Assembly (NCBI RefSeq): GCF_002250625.1
Contig: NZ_NMVQ01000034.1
Coordinates: 216,104 to 280,103, forward strand
Source of the DNA: Enemella dayhoffiae
GTDB lineage: Bacteria > Actinomycetota > Actinomycetes > Propionibacteriales > Propionibacteriaceae
Direction of reading: 5' to 3'
Length of the DNA stretch: 64,000 nt
The notes under the pieces are model-generated. The model did no database searches. It saw only the letters and a program-made list of their open reading frames with translations, and was not told the origin of the DNA. Shown piece by piece: positions 28,381-39,084 of the stretch (its first letter is position 1; each line of letters begins with the position of its first letter). A program made the translations under genes and the position numbers.

Positions 28381-29507
28381 CCGCGCAGCGTATCCAGTGC
28401 CGCCGACAGCCGGTCCACGGTCGCGTCCACGTCGGCCCACTTGTCCAGCCCGAACAGTCCGAGTCGGAAGGCGCGATAGTCGGCGGGCTCGTCGACCATC
28501 AGCGGTACGCCCGCGGCGGCCTGGACACCGGCGGCGACGAACTTCTTCCCGGTGGCCAGGTCCGGGTCGTCGGTGTAGGCCACCACCACGGTCGGCGCCT
28601 GCCAGCCCTCGGCGGCGACGGAGGCGAACCCGTGCTCGGCGAGCAGCTCGCGCACCCGGGTGCCGAGCTCGCGCTGGCGCTCGGTCAGCCGCTCCAGCCC
28701 CGCGTCGACGGTCTCCTGCATCACCTGCGCGTTGTGCAGCAGCGAGTCGGTGGGCATGGTCGCGTGATAGCCGTGCTTGCCGTCGCGGTAGCCCTCGGTG
28801 ATGGAGAGCCACTTCTTCAGGTCGTTGGCGAAGCTGGAGGAGCTGCTCTGCTGCACGGCTTCGCGGGCGCGCTCGTTGAGCATCACATAGCCGGCGCACG
28901 GCGTACCCGACCACCCCTTCTGTGGGGCCGAGAGCAGCACGTCCACCCCGACCTCGGTCATGTCCACCCAGAGCGGTCCGGAGGCGACGCAGTCGAGAAC
29001 GAACAGTCCGCCGACAGCGTGGACGGCCTCGGCGACGCGGCGCAGGTAGTCGTCGGTGAGCAGGATTCCCGAGGCGGTCTCGACGTGCGGGGCGAACATC
29101 AGCTCGGGGCGCTGCTCGGCGATGGCCTGCTCGACCTGCTCGATCGGCGCCGGTTCGAACCCGGCCCTGGGCTGGTCGGTGACGGGGCGTGCCTTCAGCA
29201 CCTGGTGCTGGTCGGTGATCCGGCCGGCGTCGATGATCTGAGACCAGCGATAGGAGAAGAACCCGTTGCGCAGCACCAGGCAGCGCCTGTCGTGGGCGAG
29301 CTGGCGGACCACCGACTCCATGCCATAGGAGCCGCCGCCGGGCACCACGGCCACCGTGTCGGCGTGGTAGGTGTCCTGCAGGATCGCGATCAGCTGCTGC
29401 ATCGCGGCCACGAACCGGGCCGACATGTGGTTCAGCGACCGATCGGTGAATACCACCGAGAATTCCAGCAGGCCGTCGGGATCGATGTCTGTGCGGGGCA
29501 GTTCCAT
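28377..29507 (-). CDS. Class V aminotransferase (alanine-glyoxylate aminotransferase-like)
   Basis: PLP-dependent fold-type I enzyme, about 376 aa. The Schiff-base lysine lies in SAPQKGWSG; the cofactor-binding Asp in GLFVLDCVASG; FTDRSLNHMS near the N-terminus matches alanine-glyoxylate/phosphoserine aminotransferase relatives. ATG 29507 is favoured over GTG 29516 because AGGGTGG lies about six bases upstream. Coupled downstream to the PPOX gene. Amino donor and acceptor not determinable here. Confidence 0.85.
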   Translation of the reverse strand: MELPRTDIDPDGLLEFSVVFTDRSLNHMSARFVAAMQQLIAILQDTYHADTVAVVPGGGSYGMESVVRQLAHDRRCLVLRNGFFSYRWSQIIDAGRITDQHQVLKARPVTDQPRAGFEPAPIEQVEQAIAEQRPELMFAPHVETASGILLTDDYLRRVAEAVHAVGGLFVLDCVASGPLWVDMTEVGVDVLLSAPQKGWSGTPCAGYVMLNERAREAVQQSSSSSFANDLKKWLSITEGYRDGKHGYHATMPTDSLLHNAQVMQETVDAGLERLTERQRELGTRVRELLAEHGFASVAAEGWQAPTVVVAYTDDPDLATGKKFVAAGVQAAAGVPLMVDEPADYRAFRLGLFGLDKWADVDATVDRLSAALDTLRG

Positions 29508-29545
29508 GCCCGCCACCCTATTCCCGGCGGCCCACCGGCGTACCC

Positions 29546-30181
29546 TCAGGCGCTGCGCACCGCCTCTGACTCGGTGACGTCGATCCGGATCACGCCGTAG
29601 TCATAGGCCTTGCGGCGATAGACCACGCTCGGCTTGCCGCTGCCGGCGTCCACGAACAGGAAGAAGTCGTGGCCCACCAGCTCCATCTCCTCCAACGCCC
29701 GCTCCAGGGTCATCGGAGCACTGCTGTGCTCCTTCTCCCGGACCACCAGCGGCCCGTCACCGGTGACCTGGATCCCGGCGACCGTCCGGGTCTGGTTCTC
29801 CTCGGGCTCCGACTCGGTCTCGAGCGGCGGAACCTGCAGAGCGGCATCGCGCAGCGACTTGGGGGTGTGATTGCCTCGATGGACCTTCTTGCGGTCGGCC
29901 GCCTTGCGCAACTGGGAACGCAGTTTTTCCAGCGCCTGTTCGAAAGCAGCCAGCTTCTCCTGCGCCGCCGCTTCCGCACGCACCACCGGGCCCTTGCCAC
30001 GCAGGGTGATCTCACAGCGCGCCGATTCGCTCGGCTGGCGCTTGTTTCCGTACGCCGAGACCTGGACCTCGACGCGAATCACCTTCTCCGACAGCTTTTC
30101 GATGGTGGACATCCGCTCCAGCACGTGCGAGCGGAAATCATCCGAGACATGGCAGTGTCGGCCAGTCACCGAGACGTCCAT
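29546..30181 (-). CDS. hpf: Long-form ribosome hibernation promoting factor
   Basis: Binds the 30S decoding region and promotes 100S dimers in starvation. 211 aa from ATG 30181 with AGAGGAGG upstream. N-terminal S30AE domain (MDVSVTGRHCHVSDDFRSHV...), a linker, and the C-terminal dimerisation domain (FFLFVDAGSGKPSVVYRRKAYDYGVIRI), so it is the long HPF. Divergent from the amtB operon across a 432-bp regulatory gap. Confidence 0.95.
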   Translation of the reverse strand: MDVSVTGRHCHVSDDFRSHVLERMSTIEKLSEKVIRVEVQVSAYGNKRQPSESARCEITLRGKGPVVRAEAAAQEKLAAFEQALEKLRSQLRKAADRKKVHRGNHTPKSLRDAALQVPPLETESEPEENQTRTVAGIQVTGDGPLVVREKEHSSAPMTLERALEEMELVGHDFFLFVDAGSGKPSVVYRRKAYDYGVIRIDVTESEAVRSA

Positions 30182-30432
30182 TGCAACCTCCTCTAGATGG
30201 AAAAAGGCACCGATCGCGCCCCTACCGGTCCCGCTGAGCGGGCCGGTGGCGCTTCGGTGCCATACCTCCACGCTAGCCGCACCGCGTGCCGTTTACCAGC
30301 GATTCACCGACAGAACACTTTGGTTTGCCGCATTGGTTTGCTGGGCCCTTCGCCAAGCGCCCCCGCGGCGGGTTTTGCATGCTCGTTGCGGTCCTCGCCC
30401 GCACCCCGAGGGGGTCGCGCCAGGCTGTGCAG

Positions 30433-30457
30433 TCTTGATCGCCCACCGAGATCAAGA
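30433..30457. promoter_or_regulatory. Inverted repeat in the hpf-amtB intergenic region
   Basis: TCTTGATC, nine-base spacer, GATCAAGA: a perfect 8-bp inverted repeat, AT-richer than its surroundings, about mid-way in the gap. It could be an operator for either divergent promoter. No regulator is identifiable from it. Confidence 0.4.
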
Positions 30458-30473
30458 GTGCATCGCGTGTGTG

Positions 30474-30500
30474 GTCCTGCTCACGGGGTGTGAGCAGGAC
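30474..30500. promoter_or_regulatory. Strong 11-bp hairpin in the hpf-amtB intergenic region
   Basis: GTCCTGCTCAC, loop GGGGT, GTGAGCAGGAC. Perfect 11-bp stem with five-base loop and no T-tract, 53 bases before the GlnR-like box. It might be a leader structure of amtB mRNA or a protein site. Confidence 0.4.
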
Positions 30501-30552
30501 GGCACGTCTGCGGCGTACGCCGAAACGAGACCGAAACACGGCGCTCGACACG

Positions 30553-30590
30553 GTGACAGAGCCGTAACACCGCAACAACTCCGACGAAAC
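30553..30590 (+). promoter_or_regulatory. GlnR-like operator before amtB
   Basis: GTGAC-n6-GTAAC-n6-ACAAC-n6-GAAAC: four pentamers each separated by six bases, as in the actinobacterial GlnR box (gTnAC-n6-GaAAC repeated). A second GAAAC-n6-GAAAC pair lies at 30522-30537. Located 23 bases before the amtB ATG. GlnR binding is inference; no glnR gene is in the window. Confidence 0.5.
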
Positions 30591-30613
30591 AGCGGCCGGT
30601 GAGAGTTGTCGCC

Positions 30614-32340
<1,727 letters not shown>

Positions 32341-32354
32341 ACCCGGGAGGACCC

Positions 32355-34115
32355 GTGACCAACGCCGACGACCGTCTCGCCCTGGCGGACGTGCTTCGGC
32401 TCCGCACCAGCACCGGCGCCCGGGGCAACTCCGCCCCGGGCGCCCCGGTTCCGGGTACGCCGACCGCGGACGCCGGCGTACGCCTGCGGGCCGGGCTGGG
32501 CCGGGCCACCGTGCACTGGCTGCTCGATCTGTGGCGGGCCGCCGATGCACCCGACGACGGGGTCGCCCTCGCCTGCACCGGTTCGCTGGCCCGGGGCGAG
32601 TCCGGCCCGTTGAGCGACCTCGACCTGGTGGTGCTGCACGACAAGGGCGCCGACCGGCAGCGCGTGGCCGAGGTCGCCGAGCGGCTCTGGTATCCGATCT
32701 GGGACTCCGGCATCGCGCTGGATCACTCGGTGCGTTCGCTGCAGCAGTGCCGACAGGTTGCCGCCGCCGACCTGAACGTGGCCGGGGCGATGCTCGACCT
32801 GTCCCCCGTCGCCGGGGACGCTGAGCTGGTCCGCCGGGCGGTGAGGCAGCTGGCCGAGGACTGGCGCGCGAACGCCCGCAAGCGGCTCCCGGAACTGCTC
32901 GATCAGGTGCGCGAGCGGCACGAACTGTTCGGCGAACTCGCCCAGTTGCTCGAGCCCGACCTCAAGGAGGCCAAGGGCGGCCTGCGCGACATGTCGGTGC
33001 TGCGGGCGATGACCACCTCCTGGCTGACCGACCGGCCGCACGGAGCCGTCGATGGGGCGTACCACTTCCTGCTGGACGTCCGCGACACCCTGCAGCTGGT
33101 CACCCGACGCCCGCGCAACCTGCTCACCCTGGGCGACCAGGACGAGGTGGCCCACCGGCTCGGGCTCGCCGACGCCGACGAGCTGCTGACTCGGGTCGGC
33201 GCCGCGGCCCGGCAGATCTCGGCGGCCATCGACGCCACCCTGCGTCGGGCCGGGCAGTCCCAGCGAGCCCGGCTGTCGCGCCGCGGTCCGCGGCGCCCGG
33301 AGCTGCGTCCGCTGCACCCGGGTCTATACGCCCACGACGGCGAGCTGGTGCTGGGCCCGGTTCGCGGCGGCGGGCCCGAGGACGCCTCCCTGCTGCCGCT
33401 GCGCGCCGCGGCGCTGTCGGCCACCCAGGCGCTGCCGCTCTCCCCCGCCACGGCCCGCCGGCTGGCCGAGCAACCGGCGCCGACGACGCCCTGGCCCGAA
33501 CCGGCGCGGGGGCTGCTGGTCGAGCTGCTGGGTGGCCCGGAGCTGTTGCAGACCTGGAACACCCTCGACCTGGCCGGCGTGGTGGATCGCTGGATCCCCG
33601 CCTGGGCTGGAATCCGCGACCGACCGCAGCGCAACCCGCTGCACCGGCACACGGTCGACCGGCACAGCCTGGAGACCGTCCTCGAGGCGCAGAAGCTGAC
33701 CGAACGGGTGAGCCGTCCCGACCTGCTGCTGGTCGCCGCCCTGCTGCACGACATCGGCAAGCGGCCCGGGGTGGACGACCACTGTGTCGACGGTGCCCGG
33801 ATGATTCGCCGGATCGCCAGCGAGCTCGGCTTCAGCGGTCCCGACGCCCGCACCCTGGAGCTGCTGGTGGCCGAGCACCTGACCCTGATGGCCCTGGCCA
33901 CCGGCCGTGACACCACCGATCCGGCCACGGCCGCCCAGCTGGGCCGTCGCGTCGGCAACGACCCGGACACCCTGCAACTGCTGGCGGCGCTCAGCGAGGC
34001 CGACTCACGGGCCGCGGGATCTCGGACCTGGAGCAGCGGCCGGGCCAGCCTCGTCCGGGACCTGATGCGGCGCACCACCGCCCTGCTCGATCGCCAGCGC
34101 GCCGCGGCCGGGTGA
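32355..34115 (+). CDS. glnD: PII nucleotidyltransferase GlnD, lacking C-terminal ACT domains
   Basis: Adenylyl/uridylyl-transferase modifying GlnK. 586 aa against about 800 usual. Nucleotidyltransferase motif GSLARGESGPLSDLDLVV, GLND-type LKEAKGGLRDMSVLRAM, and the HD hydrolase HTVDRHSLETV ... LLHDIGKRPG are intact. The protein stops after the HD helices; the two ACT domains that sense glutamine are absent. GTG 32355 with GGGAGGA. The last 111 bp overlap comF on the opposite strand, and the stop coincides with the end of the conserved part of ComF, suggesting a fused deletion endpoint. Confidence 0.92.
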   Translation: MTNADDRLALADVLRLRTSTGARGNSAPGAPVPGTPTADAGVRLRAGLGRATVHWLLDLWRAADAPDDGVALACTGSLARGESGPLSDLDLVVLHDKGADRQRVAEVAERLWYPIWDSGIALDHSVRSLQQCRQVAAADLNVAGAMLDLSPVAGDAELVRRAVRQLAEDWRANARKRLPELLDQVRERHELFGELAQLLEPDLKEAKGGLRDMSVLRAMTTSWLTDRPHGAVDGAYHFLLDVRDTLQLVTRRPRNLLTLGDQDEVAHRLGLADADELLTRVGAAARQISAAIDATLRRAGQSQRARLSRRGPRRPELRPLHPGLYAHDGELVLGPVRGGGPEDASLLPLRAAALSATQALPLSPATARRLAEQPAPTTPWPEPARGLLVELLGGPELLQTWNTLDLAGVVDRWIPAWAGIRDRPQRNPLHRHTVDRHSLETVLEAQKLTERVSRPDLLLVAALLHDIGKRPGVDDHCVDGARMIRRIASELGFSGPDARTLELLVAEHLTLMALATGRDTTDPATAAQLGRRVGNDPDTLQLLAALSEADSRAAGSRTWSSGRASLVRDLMRRTTALLDRQRAAAG

Positions 34116-34793
34116 GCGGCGTACCGTCGCCGCGACGACCGCCGCCCCCAGCACCGGCACCCCGGCGGCCAGCAGGGCCCGGTGTGCCTCGGCCAAGGTG
34201 GCGCCGGTGGTGGTCACGTCGTCGACCAGGATGGCGGTACGCCCCGGTGGTCCGGCCCGCGCCACCAGTGCCCCGGCCAGGTTCTGCCAGCGTTCGGCCG
34301 CAGCCAGCCCGGCCTGGTCGATGACCGCGCCCCGGTGCCGCAGCAGCGCGGCCACCGGCACCCGCAGTCCCGCGTGCCCGGCCAGGAACCGGGCGGCGGT
34401 CCGGGCCAGCGCCCGCGTACAGTCCAGGCCGCGCCGGCGGATCGCCGCGGCGACCGAGGGCATCGGGACCAGCTGATAGACCTCGCCCGCCCGCCCCTGC
34501 CGGGCCAGCAGCACCGCCACCGCCAGCCCCAGCCGTTGCCCGAGCAGCGGCCCCGCCGACAACACCTGATCCTCCTTGAAGGCGGTGAGCACCCGGCGCA
34601 GGATCGGCTCGTAGTCGGCCCCGGCCACGGTGACCGGGAACAGCGGAGGGCTCGGATCGCGGCGTACGAACCCCGGCACCGGTGCGCCGAGCACGCCGCG
34701 GCAGGGGGCGCACAGTCGCCACCCGGGCGTACCGCAGCCCGGACAGCGCCCGCCGAGCAGCAGGTCGGCGGCGGCGTGGATGATGCCGGTCAC
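34005..34793 (-). CDS. comF: ComF-family phosphoribosyltransferase-like protein
   Basis: ComF/GntX family, related to competence protein ComF. N-terminal zinc ribbon CPGCG...CAPC, then a PRTase domain with AILVDDVTTTGATLAEA. GTG 34793 is chosen (VTGIIHAAADLLLGG); GTG 34829 is an in-frame alternative. The family-like part ends at VVAATVRR; the next 36 residues are low-complexity and lie entirely antisense to the glnD 3' end, an abnormal extension. Convergent with glnD. Confidence 0.88.
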   Translation of the reverse strand: MTGIIHAAADLLLGGRCPGCGTPGWRLCAPCRGVLGAPVPGFVRRDPSPPLFPVTVAGADYEPILRRVLTAFKEDQVLSAGPLLGQRLGLAVAVLLARQGRAGEVYQLVPMPSVAAAIRRRGLDCTRALARTAARFLAGHAGLRVPVAALLRHRGAVIDQAGLAAAERWQNLAGALVARAGPPGRTAILVDDVTTTGATLAEAHRALLAAGVPVLGAAVVAATVRRSPGRGALAIEQGGGAPHQVPDEAGPAAAPGPRSRGP

Positions 34794-34860
34794 ACCTGCA
34801 CCATGGCGAGCAATTCCGGAATCGTTCACCCGCGGTGCGCTTGTTCGCCGAGGGCTGAAT

Positions 34861-36609
34861 TCAGCCCGTGTACGCCGCCACCTGCAGGTCGCGGACCAGT
34901 AGCGGCCAGCGATAGTCGTCCTCGTAGCGCCAGGCGCCGTTCCGGCCTACCACCACCGCCCGGGTGCCGACCCGGCGCGGGGTGCCGGCCAGACTGGTGG
35001 CCTGCCAGTTGTCGGGTTGACCGATCTCGGTGACGGTGGCCGCCGACTGGTCGACCCGGAACGGTTTCACCGGCTTCTTGTCGTCCTCGGCCCCGAGCAC
35101 CAGCAAGGTGGCGGCGTCCTCCCAGGTGACATCCACCAGCCGCGCGGGCGCCGGCTGCATGTTGTCGGTCAGCGAGACGGGCCGCCAGCCGTCGATGGTC
35201 ACCTCGGGCTGCGCCCGGTTGATCCGCACCAACCCCAGCTCGGAGACGCCGCCGCGGACCCGGATCACCGCCATCCGGGTGCCGTCGGGCGAGATCCGGA
35301 AGGCGCTCACCCGGGTGCCCTCGAAGCCGAGCAGGGGCACCTGACGCACCTGACCGCCGACACGCAGCCAGGCCTGCTGCCGCAGGGGTCCCTCCAGCAC
35401 CGTCCACAGCTCCTGCTCGCGGGCGGTCACGTATTGCGGGCGCAGGATCTGCTGGCCGTCGGTGATCAGCGGCTCCAGCGGGGTGTCGTTGGACTGGCCC
35501 ACCAGCAGCGAGCTGGCGTTCTCGGTGACCACCGCGATCCGGTCCCCGGTCGCGGTCACCGCGAGTCCGCTCACCCCCTTGGTACGCCCCAGCGGTCCCG
35601 TCACCGGGGCGAGTCCGGGGTTGCCGCCCTCGAGCACGGTGACCACCCCGTCGTTGGTGGCCCCGAGCAGCGAGCCGGGGCTGGACACCGGCACCGGGTC
35701 ATAGCCGCTGAAGGCGCTGATCGGCACCACCCCGACCGCGTTCTGCTCGCGGACCGCCCAGGCGACACCGTTGACGCTGAGGCGTACCCCGGAAACCCCG
35801 CTCGCCTGCCCCAGGGTCCAGGCCACCTGCGCCGCCATCCGCGACCGCTGATCCTCGGCCAGGCCGGTGGCCGCCTCGTTCATCGACACCTCGACCACCC
35901 CGCGGTCGTCCACGAAGGCGGACTGCACGTTGAGCTTCGCCTGCGCCGGGACCGCGCTCACCACGGCCGGCTTCAGCCAGTCGGTCGGCCCGCGGAAGAG
36001 GGCCTGCAGCAGCGCGGTCGGGGTCTGGTTGCCCCGCGGCAGGAAGATCGGATCCGGCACCAGGGTGCGCCAGCCCGGGTCGAAGAAATAGACGTTGCTG
36101 CGCTGATAGAACTTTCCGAACAGATACTGCGAGATCAGCAGCCCGCGCGGCGGGTTCGAGATCCGCCACTGTCCGTCGACGTCGCGGACCATGACGAAGT
36201 CGTGGCGCAGCCGGCCCTGGTCATGCTGGAAGGCGCCATCGGGGCCGATCCGGCCCACCTGCGGTGCCTCCAGGACCGCCGACTCCGGTCCCGAGGAAAC
36301 CCCGTAACCGTCGGCGTACACGCTCACCCCGTCCTCGGGACGCCAGGCGTCGCGGACCGAGGAGGCCAGATATTCCCGCGCGACCGGATAGCCCTGCTGA
36401 AAACTGGCCATCGCCTGCAGGAAGCCGTCGGCGATGGTCCGCGGCGAGGCACCGGGGCGGGGCGGCTCGGGCGCCACCTCCACCGACACGTCGGGCCCCT
36501 GGCTCGGCCCGGCGCCGGCCAGCACCGGCCCGCTGGTGGGGATGTTCACGCAGCCGCCGAGCGCCAGCATCACCAGCAGCACGACGGTGCTGACCGCGGC
36601 CCGCCTCAT
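34861..36609 (-). CDS. lpqB: Lipoprotein LpqB
   Basis: 582-aa secreted lipoprotein modulating MtrAB signalling and cell-wall homeostasis in actinobacteria. Lipobox LALGGC at residues 15-20 within a typical signal peptide; GerMN-like N-terminal region (LLISQYLFGKFYQRSNVYFFDP, PDPIFLPRG) followed by a beta-propeller-like C-terminus. ATG overlaps the mtrB stop (ATGA), the conserved mtrA-mtrB-lpqB operon arrangement. Confidence 0.95.
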   Translation of the reverse strand: MRRAAVSTVVLLVMLALGGCVNIPTSGPVLAGAGPSQGPDVSVEVAPEPPRPGASPRTIADGFLQAMASFQQGYPVAREYLASSVRDAWRPEDGVSVYADGYGVSSGPESAVLEAPQVGRIGPDGAFQHDQGRLRHDFVMVRDVDGQWRISNPPRGLLISQYLFGKFYQRSNVYFFDPGWRTLVPDPIFLPRGNQTPTALLQALFRGPTDWLKPAVVSAVPAQAKLNVQSAFVDDRGVVEVSMNEAATGLAEDQRSRMAAQVAWTLGQASGVSGVRLSVNGVAWAVREQNAVGVVPISAFSGYDPVPVSSPGSLLGATNDGVVTVLEGGNPGLAPVTGPLGRTKGVSGLAVTATGDRIAVVTENASSLLVGQSNDTPLEPLITDGQQILRPQYVTAREQELWTVLEGPLRQQAWLRVGGQVRQVPLLGFEGTRVSAFRISPDGTRMAVIRVRGGVSELGLVRINRAQPEVTIDGWRPVSLTDNMQPAPARLVDVTWEDAATLLVLGAEDDKKPVKPFRVDQSAATVTEIGQPDNWQATSLAGTPRRVGTRAVVVGRNGAWRYEDDYRWPLLVRDLQVAAYTG

Positions 36610-38321
36610 GGCAGCTCCTTGGGCACGGGTACGCCTCCGTCGGCGCGTTGGTGTGTGGCGCTGCGCTCGGCGGCGCCGCGCTCGGCCGCGCTGCGCTCGG
36701 CTGCCAGCCGTTCGGCGGATTCGAGCAGGTCCCGCGGGATCACCGGGAGCGGGGAGATCTCCAGCACCGCGCCGGCGGTCCGGGGCAGCGTGAGCCGGAA
36801 CTGGGCGCCCTGCCCGGGTCGGCCCCAGGCGTTCAGCCAGCCGCCGTGCAGTCGGGCGTCCTCCATCGAGATGGACAGCCCCAGCCCGGTCCCGCCGACG
36901 GTCCGGTTGCGAGCCGGATCGGCCCGCCAGAATCGGTGGAAGACCTGCTTCACCATGCTCGCCTCGAACCCGACGCCGTGGTCGCGCACCGCCACGGCGA
37001 CGGCCTTGTCGTCCCCGGCCACCAGCACGTCGATCGGCCGGGCCTCACCGTGCTCGATCGCGTTGCTGAGCAGGTTGCGCAGGATCCGGCGGACCCGGCG
37101 CACGTCCATCTCCGCGGTGCACGGATCATCCCCGTGCACGCGCAGCTCGATGCCGTTGCGCTCGGCGAACGCGCGCTGGGCCTCGACCTCGCTGCGCACC
37201 ACCTGCAACAGGTCCTGGGTCTCCCGGGCGAGCTCGGCCGCGCCGGCGTCGAACCGGGAGATCTCCAGCAGGTCGCTCAGCAGCGACTCGAACCGGTCCA
37301 GCTCGTCGTGCAACAGCTCGGCCGAGCGCGCCTCGAGCGGACCGAACTCGTCCTTGCCGTCGTGCAGCACCTCGGCCGCCATCCGCACCGTGGTCAACGG
37401 GGTCCGCAGCTCGTGGGACACGTCGGAGACGAAGCGTTGCTGGACGCGGGACAGTTCCTCGAGTTGGGTGATCTGCTTGTGCAGCTCGCCGGCCATGTTG
37501 TTCATCGAGGTGGCCAGCGAGGCCAGGTCGTCGGTACCGCGGACGGTCATCCGGTCCTCCAGGTGACCGGAGGCGATCTGCTCGGCCTGCACCCGGGCCT
37601 CACGGATCGGCGCCACCACCTGGCGCGACACCAGCGCGGCGATGATCGCCAGCAGGATCGTCAACAGGCCACCGGTGGTCAGCGCCGCCCGCTGCAGCAC
37701 GTCCAGGGTCTCCCGTTCCTGGGTGAGCGGGAAGATCAGATACATCGGATAGCGCGCGGAGATCGAGGTCTCCACGGTCGCCCCGATCGCCAGCCCCGGT
37801 TCGCTGGGGCGGCCGTCAGCGTAGTGCACCGCGGTGGGGGTCACCCACAGCTGCCCGTTGCCGCCCTCGCGGGCCACCCGGGCGCGCAGCTCGGCGGGCA
37901 CCGAGTCGGGCAGCACCCGGCCCGAGCGGATGTCGGAGACCGGCCCCTGCACGATCACCTGGTACTGCCCCGACAGCGTGCCGCGGTTGGCCACCTCGAA
38001 GGTCAACTGGGTGAGCAGGTCGTTGCTGGAGCCGGTGCTCAGGTCTGCGGCGCGCAGCTGCCGCTGTGCGGTCTCCACCGCGACCGAGGCCTCGGCCAAC
38101 GACGCCTGACGTTTTCCCGCGAGTACGCCATCGGTGGCCTGTTGCATCAGCAACCAGCCGCCCAGGGCGAGCACGATCGCCGAGGCGAGCAGCGTGGTAC
38201 CGACCACCCGCAGCGGCAACGACCCCCACCACACCCGCGCGGGGACGGTGAGGAACCGGCCCAGCCGCGAACGGGCCCGGGGGCCCTCAGTCAGGCTCGC
38301 CGGCCCGATAACCGATACCAC
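36606..38321 (-). CDS. mtrB: Sensor histidine kinase MtrB
   Basis: Membrane kinase of the MtrAB system, 571 aa. N-terminal TM segment (VVGTTLLASAIVLALGGWLL), extracytoplasmic domain, second TM near residue 230, HAMP, HisKA with SHELRTPLTTVRMAAEVL, and HATPase with DHGVGFEAS and GGTGLGLSI. GTG 38321 overlaps mtrA by 35 bp; no nearer start is evident. The C-terminus ends in Ala/Glu/Arg repeats (AERSAAERGAAERSA). Confidence 0.95.
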   Translation of the reverse strand: MVSVIGPASLTEGPRARSRLGRFLTVPARVWWGSLPLRVVGTTLLASAIVLALGGWLLMQQATDGVLAGKRQASLAEASVAVETAQRQLRAADLSTGSSNDLLTQLTFEVANRGTLSGQYQVIVQGPVSDIRSGRVLPDSVPAELRARVAREGGNGQLWVTPTAVHYADGRPSEPGLAIGATVETSISARYPMYLIFPLTQERETLDVLQRAALTTGGLLTILLAIIAALVSRQVVAPIREARVQAEQIASGHLEDRMTVRGTDDLASLATSMNNMAGELHKQITQLEELSRVQQRFVSDVSHELRTPLTTVRMAAEVLHDGKDEFGPLEARSAELLHDELDRFESLLSDLLEISRFDAGAAELARETQDLLQVVRSEVEAQRAFAERNGIELRVHGDDPCTAEMDVRRVRRILRNLLSNAIEHGEARPIDVLVAGDDKAVAVAVRDHGVGFEASMVKQVFHRFWRADPARNRTVGGTGLGLSISMEDARLHGGWLNAWGRPGQGAQFRLTLPRTAGAVLEISPLPVIPRDLLESAERLAAERSAAERGAAERSATHQRADGGVPVPKELP

Positions 38322-38985
38322 GGACCGTCACCACGATCTTGGGGTGCTCGGGATCCTGCTCCACCTTGGAGCGCAGCCGCTGCACGTGCACGTTCACCAG
38401 GCGGGTGTCGGCGGCGTGGCGGTAGCCCCACACCTGCTCCAGCAGGGTCTCGCGGCTGAACACCTGCTGGGGACGGCGGGCCAGCGCGAGCAGCAGGTCG
38501 AACTCGAGCGGGGTGAGCGGGATCGGCTGCCCGTCCCGCTTCACCGAGTGTCCGGACACCGAGATGGTCAGGTCGCCGATCTCCAGGGTGTCGGTGTCGG
38601 TGTCGTCGGGCAGCCGCCGCAGGCGGGTGCGGATCCGGGCGACCAGCTCCTTGGCCTTGAACGGCTTGGCCACATAGTCGTCGGCGCCCGCCTCCAACCC
38701 GGCCACCACGTCGGTGGTGTCCGACTTGGCGGTCAGCATCACGATCGGTACGCCGGACTCCTCGCGGATGTCGGTGCAGATCTCGACCCCACCGCGGCCG
38801 GGCAGCATCAGATCCAGCAGCACCAGGTCGGGCCGGGAGTCACGGAAGGCGCCCAGCGCGGCATCCCCCTGACCGCACCACACGGTCTCGAAGCCCTCCT
38901 GGCGCAGCACGATCTGCAGCATCTCGGCGAGCGCAGCATCGTCGTCGACGACCAGGATGCGCGCCTGGGACTTCGCTTCGGTCAC
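38287..38985 (-). CDS. mtrA: Response regulator MtrA (OmpR family)
   Basis: 232 aa. Receiver with VVDDDAALAEML and phospho-acceptor Asp in LVLLDLMLPGRGG, then a winged-helix effector (LTPLEFDLLLALARRPQQVF...VRGIGYRAG). GTG 38985 preceded by GGAGGT at suitable distance; GTG 38997 would leave no spacing. In relatives MtrA controls division, peptidoglycan hydrolases and osmoprotection. Here it heads mtrA-mtrB-lpqB. Confidence 0.96.
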   Translation of the reverse strand: MTEAKSQARILVVDDDAALAEMLQIVLRQEGFETVWCGQGDAALGAFRDSRPDLVLLDLMLPGRGGVEICTDIREESGVPIVMLTAKSDTTDVVAGLEAGADDYVAKPFKAKELVARIRTRLRRLPDDTDTDTLEIGDLTISVSGHSVKRDGQPIPLTPLEFDLLLALARRPQQVFSRETLLEQVWGYRHAADTRLVNVHVQRLRSKVEQDPEHPKIVVTVRGIGYRAGEPD

Positions 38986-39084
38986 GGTTGTGCACACCTC
39001 CGGTGGGGGCCAGTTCCGGTAATCCTAGACACTGGTTCCTCACCGGACCGGATTACGCGCCGAACCGATCCCCCGCCAAGTCAC

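Noticed and set aside
34116..35033. ACT domains of glnD in another frame after the stop
   Set aside because: Plus-strand frames here are Pro/Arg/Gly-rich shadows of comF; no ACT-like sequence seen.
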